Of a stretch of DNA of 64,000 nucleotides, positions 1-9,374 are shown piece after piece. Below the pieces are notes generated by a model. It did no database searches. It was not told the origin of the DNA and saw only the letters and a program-made list of their open reading frames with translations. Origin of the DNA: Diaphorobacter aerolatus (lineage in GTDB: Bacteria; Pseudomonadota; Gammaproteobacteria; Burkholderiales; Burkholderiaceae_C); assembly GCF_014489535.1 (NCBI RefSeq), contig NZ_CP060783.1, positions 2,666,001 through 2,730,000 of the forward strand, read 5' to 3'. Each line of letters begins with the position of its first letter. Positions within the stretch are counted from its first letter, which is position 1. The translations under genes and the position numbers were made by a program.

Positions 1-164
1 AGATCGGCGGACGTAGCGCTTACATAAATGGCCGCCGTGCTGAAAATGCCCAGTACCAGCGCAGCCTGCATCACCAGCAACACGCCTGCAAAGCCCACCG
101 CGAACACCGAGGGAACAAAGCGGCGCCATTCATAGGCGAGCGTCTTGCGGGCCAGCGCGATCAT
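1..164 (-). CDS. ABC transporter permease, N-terminal fragment (cut by window edge)
   Basis: Only the first 54 or so codons lie in the window. They read as a short cytoplasmic start (MIALARKTLAYEWRR) followed by a long hydrophobic segment, as in MacB/DevC/FtsX-type permeases of efflux ABC transporters. The start codon overlaps the stop of the upstream outer-membrane lipoprotein gene in an ATGA arrangement, so the two are translationally coupled and probably belong to one export system. The family assignment rests on the N-terminus and context only; other four-helix permeases are possible. Confidence 0.55.
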   Translation of the reverse strand, partial: MIALARKTLAYEWRRFVPSVFAVGFAGVLLVMQAALVLGIFSTAAIYVSATSAD

Positions 165-1588
165 TGCGCGGTCTCCGCGTTGGCCTGCGCGGGCAACGGC
201 GCGCCGCCCAGGGCCTTGTACAGCGCGATATACGCAAGTGCCTGCGCACCCTGCGCGATGGCTTGGTCGCTCTGGTTTTGCAGCGCCGCGCGTTGGTCAG
301 CCAGACCGCTGAACTCGCTCGCGAGCCCCAACCGCTGGCGACGCTTGACAACATCGCCGCGCGCGGCCAACTGTTGGGCCATGTCTTCGAGTGCCTCGAT
401 GCGCTCATGCTGCGCGGCAATTCCGGCGAGCGCAGTCTCCACATCGGCAATGCCTTCGAGCACACTCTGGCGATAGCCCTTGACGGCAATGTCAAACGCC
501 GCCTCGTCTGCTTCGACCTGCGAGCGACGACGGCCCCAATCGAACAGAGGGATGTCGATCACCGGCCCGATCAGCGGCATCTGATCGGAGGTGGTGCGAA
601 AGTTGCGCGTGAGGTTGTACGAATACAGCAGCGAACCGGAAAGCGCGAAACGCGGATAGAGCGCCGAACGCGACAGCCCCAGCGTGCCGGCGGCGTGCTC
701 CACCGCTGCTTCGGCGGACTCGATGTCGGGACGGGTGCGCAGCAAATCGGCGGGAAGCACCTGGAGCTGGAATGCAAGCGGCTGCGGCATGCGGGCCTGC
801 ACGTCCGTTGCAAGCCATCGGCCGTCGGGCTGCGTGCGGCCCAACAAAACGGCCAGTGCATGTGCCGCGCGAGCCTGCGATTCCTTGACGCCGTAGAACT
901 GGGCGCGGCTTTGCCCGAGTTGCAACTGCACCTCCTGCACCGCGTCGTGGCTTCCAAGACGTTGCTGAAGACGCACCTGCGTGAGTTTCAGCGCCCGCTC
1001 ATCAAGCGCCACGCGCTGCTCCAGCAGCCCCCGCTGGCGCTGGGCCATGCGGATGTCCAGCCAACGATGCACCACATCTGCCACGAGATTGACGCTCGCA
1101 CCGCGCGCCTGCGCCTGGGCTGTCAACAGTTCGCCATGGGCGACCTGCATCGTGGCCTCGCGCGCACCGAACAGGCCCAGATCCCACGCGACATCGATGC
1201 TCGCGTGAAAATACGAGTCCACGGCGGCGATGTCCTGCAATGTGCGCGCGCCGCCGGTCATTTCAGGTTTGTAGGTGGAAGACGCCACGCCCATCAGCGA
1301 ACGCTGGCGCTTGAGACGCCCGAGCGCCTGCACGAGATCGAGGTTCTGGTTCAGCGCTTCGTTCACCAGCGCGTTGAGTTCGGGATCGTTGAAGCGATGC
1401 CACCATTGCTGGAGATCGTCAACGCCGAGTTGGACACCTTGCACGCCGCCGCTGTTGCCGGCCGGCTGAAGCCACTGCGCGGGCGTGGAACGGTCCATCT
1501 TCGGCAGTTCCGACGTGGCGCAGCCAGCCAGAAGTGACGAAAGACCGATACACAGGAGGACGCGGGAGGAAGTTACTTTCACACTCAT
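161..1588 (-). CDS. NodT-type outer-membrane efflux lipoprotein
   Basis: This is an outer-membrane factor of tripartite efflux systems (TolC/OprM/NodT class), which forms the outer-membrane channel of an export pump. The start chosen gives a lipoprotein signal peptide ending in LLAGC, so the protein would be acylated on that cysteine. An alternative start ten codons upstream only adds a less signal-like extension. The body has two repeats of long helices typical of the family (for example DPELNALVNEAL, and the second half containing LRTRPDIESAE and a GPVIDIPLFDWGRRR segment). Length of about 475 residues is normal. It is coupled to the permease gene downstream and divergent from a two-component system at 1857-3736, which is the likely regulator. 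Confidence 0.85.
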   Translation of the reverse strand: MSVKVTSSRVLLCIGLSSLLAGCATSELPKMDRSTPAQWLQPAGNSGGVQGVQLGVDDLQQWWHRFNDPELNALVNEALNQNLDLVQALGRLKRQRSLMGVASSTYKPEMTGGARTLQDIAAVDSYFHASIDVAWDLGLFGAREATMQVAHGELLTAQAQARGASVNLVADVVHRWLDIRMAQRQRGLLEQRVALDERALKLTQVRLQQRLGSHDAVQEVQLQLGQSRAQFYGVKESQARAAHALAVLLGRTQPDGRWLATDVQARMPQPLAFQLQVLPADLLRTRPDIESAEAAVEHAAGTLGLSRSALYPRFALSGSLLYSYNLTRNFRTTSDQMPLIGPVIDIPLFDWGRRRSQVEADEAAFDIAVKGYRQSVLEGIADVETALAGIAAQHERIEALEDMAQQLAARGDVVKRRQRLGLASEFSGLADQRAALQNQSDQAIAQGAQALAYIALYKALGGAPLPAQANAETAQ

Positions 1589-1856
1589 GCGGTTGAAACG
1601 CAGACCGCTGAATGACATTCAGTTGCAGCGCGGGGCCGAAGACAATATTTCCTGCTTGCCATTTGACAAGTGCAAACTTGCGCCAGATTGCACGGTTTAT
1701 GGAGAAAGTATGGAGATGTAAACATGCCCGCCGTGCCTCGATGGGATGCGGGTGCGGCGCGTGCTGGACCGGATTGCCGTGGATAATGTCCCGCACCGTC
1801 TGCGGGGCGGCGCAACCCTCTGGTTTGGGCACCCTGCACGTACCGCGAGCCATCCA

Positions 1857-2582
1857 ATGAAATCGAACCACGCCACGGCGGCGACCGCCCCTTTGGTACT
1901 TGTCGTAGAGGACGAGCCGGGCATCGCCACCATCCTGAGGGCCTATCTCGAACGCGATGGGCTGCGCACACAGCTCGCGCATGACGGCCCCGAGGCCGTG
2001 CAACTGTTTCGTCTGCATCAACCTGACCTGGTGCTGCTGGACATTCACCTGCCCACCATGGATGGCGTCGACGTGCTGCGCTCCATTCGCGATCAGGGGC
2101 AGACGCCCGTGATCATGGTGACCGCCCTTGCAGACGACGTCGACAAACTGGTCGCGCTGCGACTTGGCGCCGACGACTATGTCGTGAAACCCTTCAATCC
2201 GGCAGAAGTGGTCGCTCGCGTTCGCGCGGTATTGCGCCGCACGAACGCGCGACCGGCTCCGGATGCCGCTCCCATCCGCGTCGGGGCCCTGGAGATCAAC
2301 TCCGAAGAGCACAGCGCCGTGGTCTACGATGACGCGGGTCACGCGCGGCCACTGCCGTTGACGCTCACCGAGTTCCGGCTGCTGTCGCTGCTCGCATCAC
2401 AGCCGCGGCGCTGCTTTTCGCGCCTGCATCTCATCGAGAAGTGCCTGCCCGAGAGCGACGCGCTGGAGCGCGTGATCGATTCGCATCTCTCCAAGCTGCG
2501 CCGCAAACTTCAGCTCGCTGGCCAGGAAGAACTGATTGAAACCGTGCGCGGAATTGGCTACCGCCTATGGCCCGAGGACTGA
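1857..2582 (+). CDS. OmpR-family response regulator
   Basis: A 241-residue DNA-binding response regulator. The receiver domain (about residues 13-125) shows the acidic pocket in VVEDE, the phospho-acceptor aspartate near residue 62 in LVLLDIHLP, and the conserved lysine in DDYVVKPFNP. The C-terminal half is a winged helix of the OmpR/PhoB type (LTLTEFRLLSLLA, and VIDSHLSKLRRKL with the closing RGIGYRL). It overlaps the histidine kinase gene by 16 bases, so they form one operon. It is divergent from the efflux lipoprotein gene, which suggests BaeR-like control of the pump. The pump link is inferred from position. Confidence 0.9.
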   Translation: MKSNHATAATAPLVLVVEDEPGIATILRAYLERDGLRTQLAHDGPEAVQLFRLHQPDLVLLDIHLPTMDGVDVLRSIRDQGQTPVIMVTALADDVDKLVALRLGADDYVVKPFNPAEVVARVRAVLRRTNARPAPDAAPIRVGALEINSEEHSAVVYDDAGHARPLPLTLTEFRLLSLLASQPRRCFSRLHLIEKCLPESDALERVIDSHLSKLRRKLQLAGQEELIETVRGIGYRLWPED

Positions 2583-3736
2583 ACCGCATCTGGGTGCGTT
2601 TCGGACTGTGGATTGCGGCCACGGTCCTGAGCACCATTGCGCTGCTGTCCGCCGGAGTGTGGGCTTTTTCCAGTGTCAAGTACTACGATTTTTACTGGAG
2701 ACTGCCCGACGAAGTGCGCGTGGAGCTGGATGACCTCAATGCCAGGAACCTCGACGAGAGCCCGCGCGCCATGCAGATCTACGCCCAATACTGGCGCGGC
2801 GACCTGCTGTTTGGCGAACAGGTGTCGCTGCTCATCGGGCTGATCGTGTGCCTGCCGTTCGGGCTCACCGTCGGGTTCTGGGTATCGCGCTACGTGACCC
2901 GGCCGCTGGCGTCGATTGTGGAAGTGGCGGAACGCGTGAAACAGGGCGATTTCTCGGCACGCGCGCTGACCGATGGCACGCGCGGCGAAATGGGCGAGGT
3001 GGTGCATACCTTCAACAAAATGATCGACTCGCTGGAGGAACTGGAATCCGAGCGCCGCGCCACCGCGGCGTCCATCTCTCACGAGTTGCGCACGCCCTTG
3101 GCAGTGCTCAAGGCGCATCTGCACGCGGTCTGCGACGGCGTGATCGTGGCAGACGAAGCCGCGTTCCAGACGCTGCTGGCACAGACCGAACATCTGGGTC
3201 GTCTGGTGGACGATCTGCACACGCTCTCGATGGCCGAGGCAGGACAGATTTCTCTTCAAAAGCAGCGGCTCAGTCTCGGTGATCTGGTGAGCGAAGCCCT
3301 TGCCCAGATGCAGCCGCAGCTACAGGCGGCAGCAATGGAAGTGGAACTCAGCTTGCCGCTCGACGAGAGCGAAGGCGATGTGCGCGCCGACCCAGACCGC
3401 ATGCGCCAAATCATCTTCAATCTGGTGAGCAACGCGGTACGCCACGCATCGAGCGGCCATTGGCTGGGCGTGAGCGTGCGTTCCCTGCACGAACATGCCA
3501 CCGGCGAGGCCTGGGTGGAACTTGCGATCAGCGATGCGGGGCCCGGCCTGCCCAAGGAAATCATTGCGCATCCGTTTCAGCGTTTTGCGCTGGCGCCTGG
3601 CAAGCGGCGACGCGAGGGCTCAGGCCTTGGCCTGTCGATCGTGCGCGCGCTCACGGAATTGCAGGGTGGGACGGTCGCCACCCACCCATCCGATCGTGGC
3701 GGCACCTGTTTCATTCTGCGATTCGCCCACGCGTAG
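2567..3736 (+). CDS. Membrane sensor histidine kinase
   Basis: A 389-residue sensor kinase that would phosphorylate the overlapping response regulator. It has an N-terminal membrane helix, a short periplasmic part of about 50 residues, a second membrane helix (around residues 86-105), a HAMP linker (VTRPLASIVEVAERVKQGDF), the phospho-acceptor histidine in SISHELRTPLA, and an ATPase domain with the N box (IIFNLVSNAVRHA), a DAGPGL box and a GSGLGLSIV box. The small periplasmic sensor is like that of envelope-stress kinases such as BaeS. The ligand cannot be told from the sequence. Confidence 0.9.
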   Translation: MARGLNRIWVRFGLWIAATVLSTIALLSAGVWAFSSVKYYDFYWRLPDEVRVELDDLNARNLDESPRAMQIYAQYWRGDLLFGEQVSLLIGLIVCLPFGLTVGFWVSRYVTRPLASIVEVAERVKQGDFSARALTDGTRGEMGEVVHTFNKMIDSLEELESERRATAASISHELRTPLAVLKAHLHAVCDGVIVADEAAFQTLLAQTEHLGRLVDDLHTLSMAEAGQISLQKQRLSLGDLVSEALAQMQPQLQAAAMEVELSLPLDESEGDVRADPDRMRQIIFNLVSNAVRHASSGHWLGVSVRSLHEHATGEAWVELAISDAGPGLPKEIIAHPFQRFALAPGKRRREGSGLGLSIVRALTELQGGTVATHPSDRGGTCFILRFAHA

Positions 3737-3820
3737 ACAACAAGCGCCCGTAGGCATCTCCACACTTTGCACACATGGTGCTCTCATAATCGTCAGCGAT
3801 CCGTTTGAGACACGCGCGGC

Positions 3821-4885
3821 ATGAGTTCCATTTCAGTTTTCTTCGACACCCACTGGAGTCAGGCCATCGACGGTTTGTCGGCCCACGTCGTGGTTCCCGT
3901 GGTCAACGCGTTGGGCATCGCACAGGCAGCAGGGGATCCGCGCGAGATCGCGCAGGCGGCGATGATTGCCATGCTGCAACTGTTCCTGATCGCTTGCGTC
4001 ATGCGGCCGCTCGAGGGCCTGATTCCCGCCGAGCGCTGGGAGCACCGCCACCACACCACGGTGGATCGCAACTTCACGCTGCTGATGCTGCTCGGGCTGT
4101 TTCCGCTGTTCAGCTTCATCGTGCTGATGCCATTCGCGCACCTGCTCGGTGGTGGCCCGGCGACCGATGCACCGAGCGGCATCAAGGCGTGGGTGCCGTG
4201 GTTTGCCGATCACCCTTACCTGCTGTTTGCCGTTTACTACGTGATCTACGATCTGGTGTACTACTGGATGCATCGGGCGCAGCACCTGATTCCGTGGTGG
4301 TGGGCGATGCACAGCATGCATCACAGCCAGCGCCAGATGAGTTGCTGGAGCAACGACCGCAGTAACTATGTGGACGGCATGCTGCAGTCCATCATCCTTG
4401 CGAGCGTCGGCCTGGTCATGGGCGTCGAGCCTTCCGAATTTGCGATGCTGGGGCTCCTGAGTGAGCTGGTGCAAAACTTTTCACACGCCAATGTCGCATT
4501 GCGCCTTGGGAGGCTGGGCCGCATCGGGGAGCACGTGTTCGTCGGCCCGCGCTTTCACCGCAATCACCACATGCTGCGTGACGCCGAGCGCCCCGAACGA
4601 CACAACTGCAACTTCGGGCAGGTGCTGCCGTGGTGGGATCAGCTATTTGGCACCGCGCTCTACCACGACGAGCCGCTGCGCCTTACGGGCGTGAGCGACC
4701 CCGAAGTGGATGCCGACAACGAACGCGGCGTGATCAGCATGCAGTGGCACAGCACGCGCCGGTTCTGGGGTGCAGTGACCTGCCGCGCCGGTTGGCGGCC
4801 AGGGGACGTGTCTTTTGGGCGAGGCTACCGCCCAGTGCATGACCTCGACAAACAGCCCCTGCTCGACCCGGAATCACCACGCTGA
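3821..4885 (+). CDS. Sterol desaturase / fatty acid hydroxylase family membrane protein
   Basis: A di-iron integral membrane oxygenase of the fatty acid hydroxylase superfamily, 354 residues. The histidine clusters that bind the two irons are visible in order: HRAQH, HSMHH and HRNHH, between hydrophobic segments (MLQLFLIACVM, LLMLLGLFPLFSFIVLM, LLFAVYYVIYDLVYYW). A further histidine lies in VQNFSHANV. Members hydroxylate or desaturate sterols, fatty acids or carotenoids; the substrate here is unknown. It follows the histidine kinase by 84 bases on the same strand but shows no functional link to it. Confidence 0.8.
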   Translation: MSSISVFFDTHWSQAIDGLSAHVVVPVVNALGIAQAAGDPREIAQAAMIAMLQLFLIACVMRPLEGLIPAERWEHRHHTTVDRNFTLLMLLGLFPLFSFIVLMPFAHLLGGGPATDAPSGIKAWVPWFADHPYLLFAVYYVIYDLVYYWMHRAQHLIPWWWAMHSMHHSQRQMSCWSNDRSNYVDGMLQSIILASVGLVMGVEPSEFAMLGLLSELVQNFSHANVALRLGRLGRIGEHVFVGPRFHRNHHMLRDAERPERHNCNFGQVLPWWDQLFGTALYHDEPLRLTGVSDPEVDADNERGVISMQWHSTRRFWGAVTCRAGWRPGDVSFGRGYRPVHDLDKQPLLDPESPR

Positions 4886-4929
4886 CTCAATCCAATGGGC
4901 CGAAAAAAGAACGCCCGTGAAGACCGGCC

Positions 4930-5394
4930 TCATTCCAGGCGGCTGTCCTCCTCGACACAGGCGCGCTTGAGCGCCTTGGCGGAGTAGTCGATGGTTTGCT
5001 TCATTGCGCCGCCCAGCAGCCTGGCGTCGATGTGCAGCTGAAAATTCGCTCCGGCATTCACCTGATGGGCCTCGGCGGTCAGCATGCTGCCGCATTGCAC
5101 GGTCCATTCCTTGCGGTTCTTGTTCACCAGTTGGCTCTGGGTGATCCGGCACTGCTTGAACTGCTGCGACAGCAACTGATCGGGATACAGAAATCCGTCC
5201 TTGTCCACCTGCTCCTTGACGAAGCAGCGGTTCTTGACGCGCGGCGGCTTGGCCGGCTTGTTGCCGATGGCGGATTTGGTTTCGGTGACTTCAAATGCGC
5301 CGGGCCTCGCGGCCTGCGCCGAAGGAGAAAAGCCCGCAAGCGTCAGCGCCGCAAGAAGAAAAAGACCGGAGGCGGAAAAAGATGGAGCACGCAT
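4930..5394 (-). CDS. Small exported protein, DUF3617-like
   Basis: A 154-residue protein with a clear signal peptide ending near AQA. The mature part has scattered cysteines in the contexts NRCFVKEQ, QCRITQSQLV, WTVQCGS and KRACVEE. The pattern of a cysteine-rich, tryptophan-containing small periplasmic protein resembles DUF3617. Function is unknown. It converges with the membrane hydroxylase gene and is divergent from the MBL-fold lipoprotein. Confidence 0.6.
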   Translation of the reverse strand: MRAPSFSASGLFLLAALTLAGFSPSAQAARPGAFEVTETKSAIGNKPAKPPRVKNRCFVKEQVDKDGFLYPDQLLSQQFKQCRITQSQLVNKNRKEWTVQCGSMLTAEAHQVNAGANFQLHIDARLLGGAMKQTIDYSAKALKRACVEEDSRLE

Positions 5395-5564
5395 GACAAG
5401 GAAAATAGCAGGTTTGGAACAACCCTTGCGTAGGCGATGGGGCTAGGGTTGCAAACAGCCGTAACCGGCCTCGCAAGCTGCGGGCGCGATGTCACAAGGC
5501 ACTCGCTACACTGAGTGCAGCCGTCGGCGGCCATCCGGTCGCGGGTTATTGTGGGAGTGGGCAC

Positions 5565-6698
5565 ATGTCGGTTGTTTCGGTTCGGTATTCTTCTTCGCGC
5601 ACGCTGGCGGTATCGCTGCTCGCGGCCTTTGTGGCGGTGGGTTGCGCGGGCAGCGGCAGCAATGCATCCGCGCCCGGTTCGGACGCGTCGTCGCCCGCTT
5701 CGTCTGCCGCCACGTCGGGCCAGAATGCAGGCAAGGCGGGCACCCCGAACGCCTCGGCTCCCGATGCTGGCGCACGCCGCTCCACCGCCGAGTTGCGGGC
5801 CGAGCAGACTCCGGGTTTTGTCCGCATGCAGTTCGATGTGCTGCGACTCACGGCGCTCTACGATGGCCGGGTCGACATCGATGCGAAGCAACTCAAGAAC
5901 GCGTCGGCGAACTCGATTGCGCAATTGCTGCGTCAGGGCAAGCAGCCGGCCAAGGGCGCTGTTCAGACCTCGGTGAACGCCTTTCTGCTCGACGACGGCA
6001 AGGGCAACATCGTGCTCGTCGATACCGGCTCCGCAGATACCATGGGCGAAAACGCCGGGCATCTGCACAAGGCGCTTGCGGCGTCGGGCTATCGCGCCGA
6101 GGATGTCACGGCCATTTTGCTGACCCATCTGCACCCCGATCATGCGGGCGGCCTGCTCAAGGACGGCGCACTGGCGTTCCCGAACGCTCAGGTCTATGCC
6201 GCCAAACAGGAAGCGGATTTCTGGCTCTCCGAATCCATCGCGCAGGCGGCTCCGGAAGCGAACCGCGTGTATTTCGCCGGTGCGGTCAAGGCCGTTACGC
6301 CCTATCAGGCGAGCGGTCGTTTCCACACCTTCACCTCGGGCAAGCTGCCCATCGAGGGTTTCGACGCGGTGGCGCTGCACGGCCACACGCCGGGGCACAC
6401 CGGGTTCATGGTGAGCTCGGGCAGCGAGAAGCTGCTGCTGTGGGGCGACGTGGTGCACAGCCATACGACGCAATTCGCCAACCCGGCGATTTCGCTCGAA
6501 TTCGACAACGACCTGCGCATGGCCCGTGCCGCGCGCATCAAGGTGCTGCGTGAGTCGGCGCGAAACGGTCAATGGATTGCCGGTGCGCACATGCCGTTTC
6601 CGGGCGTGGGCCGCGTGGTGACCCAGGGTACGGGCTATCGCTGGGTGCCACTCGATTTCGCGCAAGCCATGTCAGCGGCAGAAAAGCGCCAGCCCTGA
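5565..6698 (+). CDS. MBL-fold metallo-hydrolase lipoprotein
   Basis: A 377-residue exported metallo-beta-lactamase-fold hydrolase. The N-terminus is a lipoprotein signal (lipobox around VAVGC) followed by a low-complexity Ala/Ser/Gly linker of about 50 residues. The catalytic domain has the zinc motif THLHPDH and a second histidine in GHTPGHTGFM, plus the aspartate in LLLWGDVVH. Relatives include lactonases and other hydrolases of small esters or lactones; the substrate cannot be assigned. The long linker suggests an anchored enzyme held away from the membrane. Confidence 0.8.
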   Translation: MSVVSVRYSSSRTLAVSLLAAFVAVGCAGSGSNASAPGSDASSPASSAATSGQNAGKAGTPNASAPDAGARRSTAELRAEQTPGFVRMQFDVLRLTALYDGRVDIDAKQLKNASANSIAQLLRQGKQPAKGAVQTSVNAFLLDDGKGNIVLVDTGSADTMGENAGHLHKALAASGYRAEDVTAILLTHLHPDHAGGLLKDGALAFPNAQVYAAKQEADFWLSESIAQAAPEANRVYFAGAVKAVTPYQASGRFHTFTSGKLPIEGFDAVALHGHTPGHTGFMVSSGSEKLLLWGDVVHSHTTQFANPAISLEFDNDLRMARAARIKVLRESARNGQWIAGAHMPFPGVGRVVTQGTGYRWVPLDFAQAMSAAEKRQP

Positions 6699-6789
6699 GA
6701 CGCCGGGGCGGGGCCAGCGACGCCCTGTCCCCACAATTCCACGGGCTTCTGTATCGCAGCTTGCGCTGGGCTTGTATCGCTTCATAATA

Positions 6790-6805
6790 CTGTATTTATA
6801 AACAG
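6790..6805. promoter_or_regulatory. LexA (SOS) box
   Basis: The sequence is CTGT, eight A/T bases, then ACAG, which is an exact match to the proteobacterial LexA half-site pattern. It ends 12 bases before the start codon of the radical SAM gene, where bound LexA would block transcription. This puts the downstream repair pair under DNA-damage control. The motif is seen directly; the regulation is inferred. Confidence 0.8.
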
Positions 6806-6817
6806 TAATACGATGCG

Positions 6818-8143
6818 ATGCAGCTGATCCGCAAACTGTCGATCCTGGCCGACGCCGCCAAATATGACGCGAGTTGCGCGTCCAGTGGCGTGAAGGGCCG
6901 CGACTCGCGAGGCGGGCGCGGCATCGGTTCGGCCGAGGGCTCGGGCATCTGCCACAGCTACACGCCGGACGGGCGCTGCGTGTCGCTGCTCAAGATTCTG
7001 CTGACCAATTTCTGCGTCTACGACTGCCAGTACTGCATCAACCGCAAAAGCTCGAACGTCCAGCGCGCACGGTTTGCGGTGCAGGAGGTGGTCGATCTCA
7101 CGCTGGATTTTTACCGCCGCAATCTCATCGAAGGGCTGTTCCTGAGCAGCGGCATCATCCAGTCGGCCGACTACACCATGGAGCAGCTTGTGCAGGTCGC
7201 GCGAGACCTGCGTGAGGTGCACGATTTTCGGGGCTACATCCACCTCAAGACGATTCCCGAAGCCTCGTCCGACTTGCTGGCCGAGGCCGGGCGATTTGCC
7301 GACCGCCTGAGCATCAACATCGAACTGCCGACCGAGCAGGGACTCGAGGCCTTTGCGCCCGAGAAATCGCTGCCCAGCATTCATCGCTCGATGGACGACG
7401 TGGCGCAGCGCGTGAAGGCGCACGACGAGGAGCGCCGCCTGGCCCAGCAGCGGCGCGTTCGCTCGCTGCCGGGCGCGCGGCGCGCTCAGCCACTCGCCGT
7501 GCCGGGCTTCGCCCCTGCGGGCCAGAGCACGCAGATGATCGTCGGCGCGGATCGCAGCAGCGACAGCGACATTCTCACCACCAGCTCGGCGCTCTACGGC
7601 GGCTATCGCCTGCGCCGGGTCTATTACTCGGCGTACAGCCCGATACCGGACGCGTCGAGCACGCTGCCACCCGTCGCACCACCGATGGTGCGCGAGCACC
7701 GGCTGTATCAGGCCGACTGGCTGATGCGCTTCTACGGGTTTGCGGCCACCGAGGTCACCGAGCACCAACCGGACGGCATGCTCGATCTCGAACTCGATCC
7801 CAAGCTCGCCTGGGCGCTAGCGCATCGCCACTGGTTTCCGGTGCGCATCGCCACCGCGCCACGCGAAATGCTGCTGCGCATTCCGGGGCTGGGCGTGAAG
7901 TCCGTGGACCTGCTGATCGCCGCGCGCCGCGTGCGCCCCCTGCGCACCGACGATCTGCGGCGGCTGCGCGTCTCGCTGCCCAAGGTATTGCCGTTCGTGG
8001 AATTGGCCGATCATCATCCGCGCGGGCAACTCGATGATGCCGACCTGCGCGCACGGCTGTTGCAATCGACGCGCATCGGCTCCGTGCAGCAGCGGCACGC
8101 GGGGTTTGCATGGCAGGAGCGCGAGCAGCTCGCGCTGTTCTGA
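6818..8143 (+). CDS. Putative DNA modification/repair radical SAM protein (TIGR03916 type)
   Basis: A 441-residue radical SAM protein. The cluster-binding motif is C66-x3-C70-x2-C73 (CVYDCQYC), preceded by a conserved SYTPDGRCVSLLKILLTN segment. The C-terminal third carries a helix-hairpin-helix-like element (LRIPGLGVKSVDLLIAAR), which suggests DNA binding. It is followed 23 bases later by its usual partner, a TIGR03915-type protein. The LexA box in front supports a repair role. The chemical reaction is not established for this family. Confidence 0.85.
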   Translation: MQLIRKLSILADAAKYDASCASSGVKGRDSRGGRGIGSAEGSGICHSYTPDGRCVSLLKILLTNFCVYDCQYCINRKSSNVQRARFAVQEVVDLTLDFYRRNLIEGLFLSSGIIQSADYTMEQLVQVARDLREVHDFRGYIHLKTIPEASSDLLAEAGRFADRLSINIELPTEQGLEAFAPEKSLPSIHRSMDDVAQRVKAHDEERRLAQQRRVRSLPGARRAQPLAVPGFAPAGQSTQMIVGADRSSDSDILTTSSALYGGYRLRRVYYSAYSPIPDASSTLPPVAPPMVREHRLYQADWLMRFYGFAATEVTEHQPDGMLDLELDPKLAWALAHRHWFPVRIATAPREMLLRIPGLGVKSVDLLIAARRVRPLRTDDLRRLRVSLPKVLPFVELADHHPRGQLDDADLRARLLQSTRIGSVQQRHAGFAWQEREQLALF

Positions 8144-8166
8144 GGCACGCCTTGACGGGAGACCGC

Positions 8167-9057
8167 ATGCCGCCATGGATCATCCGTCTGGAGTCCCCCG
8201 ACGACTGGGGCGGCTTTCGGCTCGCGGCGCGGCATCTGCTCGCGCATCGCGTGCCCGCGCACGCCGTGCGCTGGATCACCGATCAGGGTACGGCGACCGC
8301 CGACGGAAATAACGACCTGTTCACCGCGGCTGCGGGTGACGACGCGGCGATTGCGCCGCATGAGGTGGAATTGCGCCTGCTCGAAGCGGGATCATGTCGG
8401 GCTACAGATACGCCGCCGATCGCACTGTCGCGCCTAGCGATGCAGACCTGCGCGCAGGCCAGCCTGCACGCCGATCCCGACCGTTTCGAGCTGCTCTACC
8501 GCTGGCTCACGCGCGTCAGCGCCGGCACGGTGGATGCGGGCGATCCGCTGGACGGCGACTGGATCCGCATCGCGCGCGCGGCCCGTGCGGTGCAACGCGA
8601 GATTCACAAGATGCGCGCCTTCGTGCGCTTCAAACCGCTGACGCGAGCGCAGCTTCTTCCGCCGCTCTACATCGCGTGGTTCGAACCGGCGCACCACGTG
8701 GTGCGCGCCAATGCCGACTTTTTCGTGCGGCGTTTCACCGGCATGCACTGGGCGATTCTCACGCCGCAGCTCGGCCTGCGCTGGAATGGCGAAACGCTGG
8801 AGGAGGTGAGCGACTGCCGCCCCGATCAGCTTCCCGCCGCCGACGCGGGCGAAGCCCTGTGGCTCACCTACTATCAGAGCACCTTCAACCCGGCCCGGCT
8901 CAAGCCCCAGGCCATGCTGCGCGAGATGCCGCGCCGGTACTGGAAGAACCTCCCGGAGGCGCGCCTGATTCCTCAACTCGAGGCATCGGCGCGACAGACC
9001 ACCGACGAGATGCTGCGCGTGAAGCCCGGGCTTGGAGCCCGCGCAGATCAGTCGTAG
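8167..9057 (+). CDS. TIGR03915-type DNA metabolism protein, partner of the radical SAM protein
   Basis: A 296-residue protein that is the usual genomic partner of the TIGR03916 radical SAM protein. Recognisable segments are REIHKMRAFVRFK, a central FEPAHHVVRANADFFVRRF, and the C-terminal PRRYWKNLPEA. The start at 8167 was chosen because GGGAGA precedes it and it clears the upstream stop. In many betaproteobacteria this domain is fused to a UdgX-type uracil-DNA glycosylase; here that domain is absent and the protein ends soon after the conserved core. Its role is inferred to be in SOS-induced DNA repair. Confidence 0.8.
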   Translation: MPPWIIRLESPDDWGGFRLAARHLLAHRVPAHAVRWITDQGTATADGNNDLFTAAAGDDAAIAPHEVELRLLEAGSCRATDTPPIALSRLAMQTCAQASLHADPDRFELLYRWLTRVSAGTVDAGDPLDGDWIRIARAARAVQREIHKMRAFVRFKPLTRAQLLPPLYIAWFEPAHHVVRANADFFVRRFTGMHWAILTPQLGLRWNGETLEEVSDCRPDQLPAADAGEALWLTYYQSTFNPARLKPQAMLREMPRRYWKNLPEARLIPQLEASARQTTDEMLRVKPGLGARADQS

Positions 9058-9320
9058 CGACGGATGTTGTCCACTGCCACGCCGTTCATCGCGCGGCTCA
9101 GGTCGGCGATCATGCGGGCTTCGCGCAGGGCAAGGTTGTAGTGGCTTTCCTCTTCCTTGGCGCGGCGACGTGCGTCGGCCCAGGATTTGCCGATGTTCGC
9201 GAAACGTGCGAAGGTGGCGCTCAGGGAAACGGAAGAATTGCTCAAGTTGTTAGCCGCGCGCTGCACGCGCTCCACACCGGCGTGGTGCATGGTGGCGTCG
9301 GTACGTACAAAGCTTGTCAT
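9048..9320 (-). CDS. Small hypothetical protein, 90 residues
   Basis: A 90-residue soluble protein, largely helical by composition, with no recognised domain. Its 3' end overlaps the end of the convergent repair gene by 10 bases. It is divergent from a LysR regulator, and a perfect inverted repeat lies between them at 9375-9392. No signal peptide or membrane segment is visible. Coding is likely but not certain. Confidence 0.5.
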   Translation of the reverse strand: MTSFVRTDATMHHAGVERVQRAANNLSNSSVSLSATFARFANIGKSWADARRRAKEEESHYNLALREARMIADLSRAMNGVAVDNIRRYD

Positions 9321-9374
9321 GATGTGAACCTATTGGGATGTCCGCGGGAGCAAAATCTCCTGCAGAACCGCTAC

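Noticed and set aside
5343..6665. Long minus-strand open frame opposite the MBL-fold gene
   Set aside because: The composition (His/Arg/Gly rich, no motifs) is that of the reverse strand of a GC-rich gene; the plus strand carries clear enzyme motifs.
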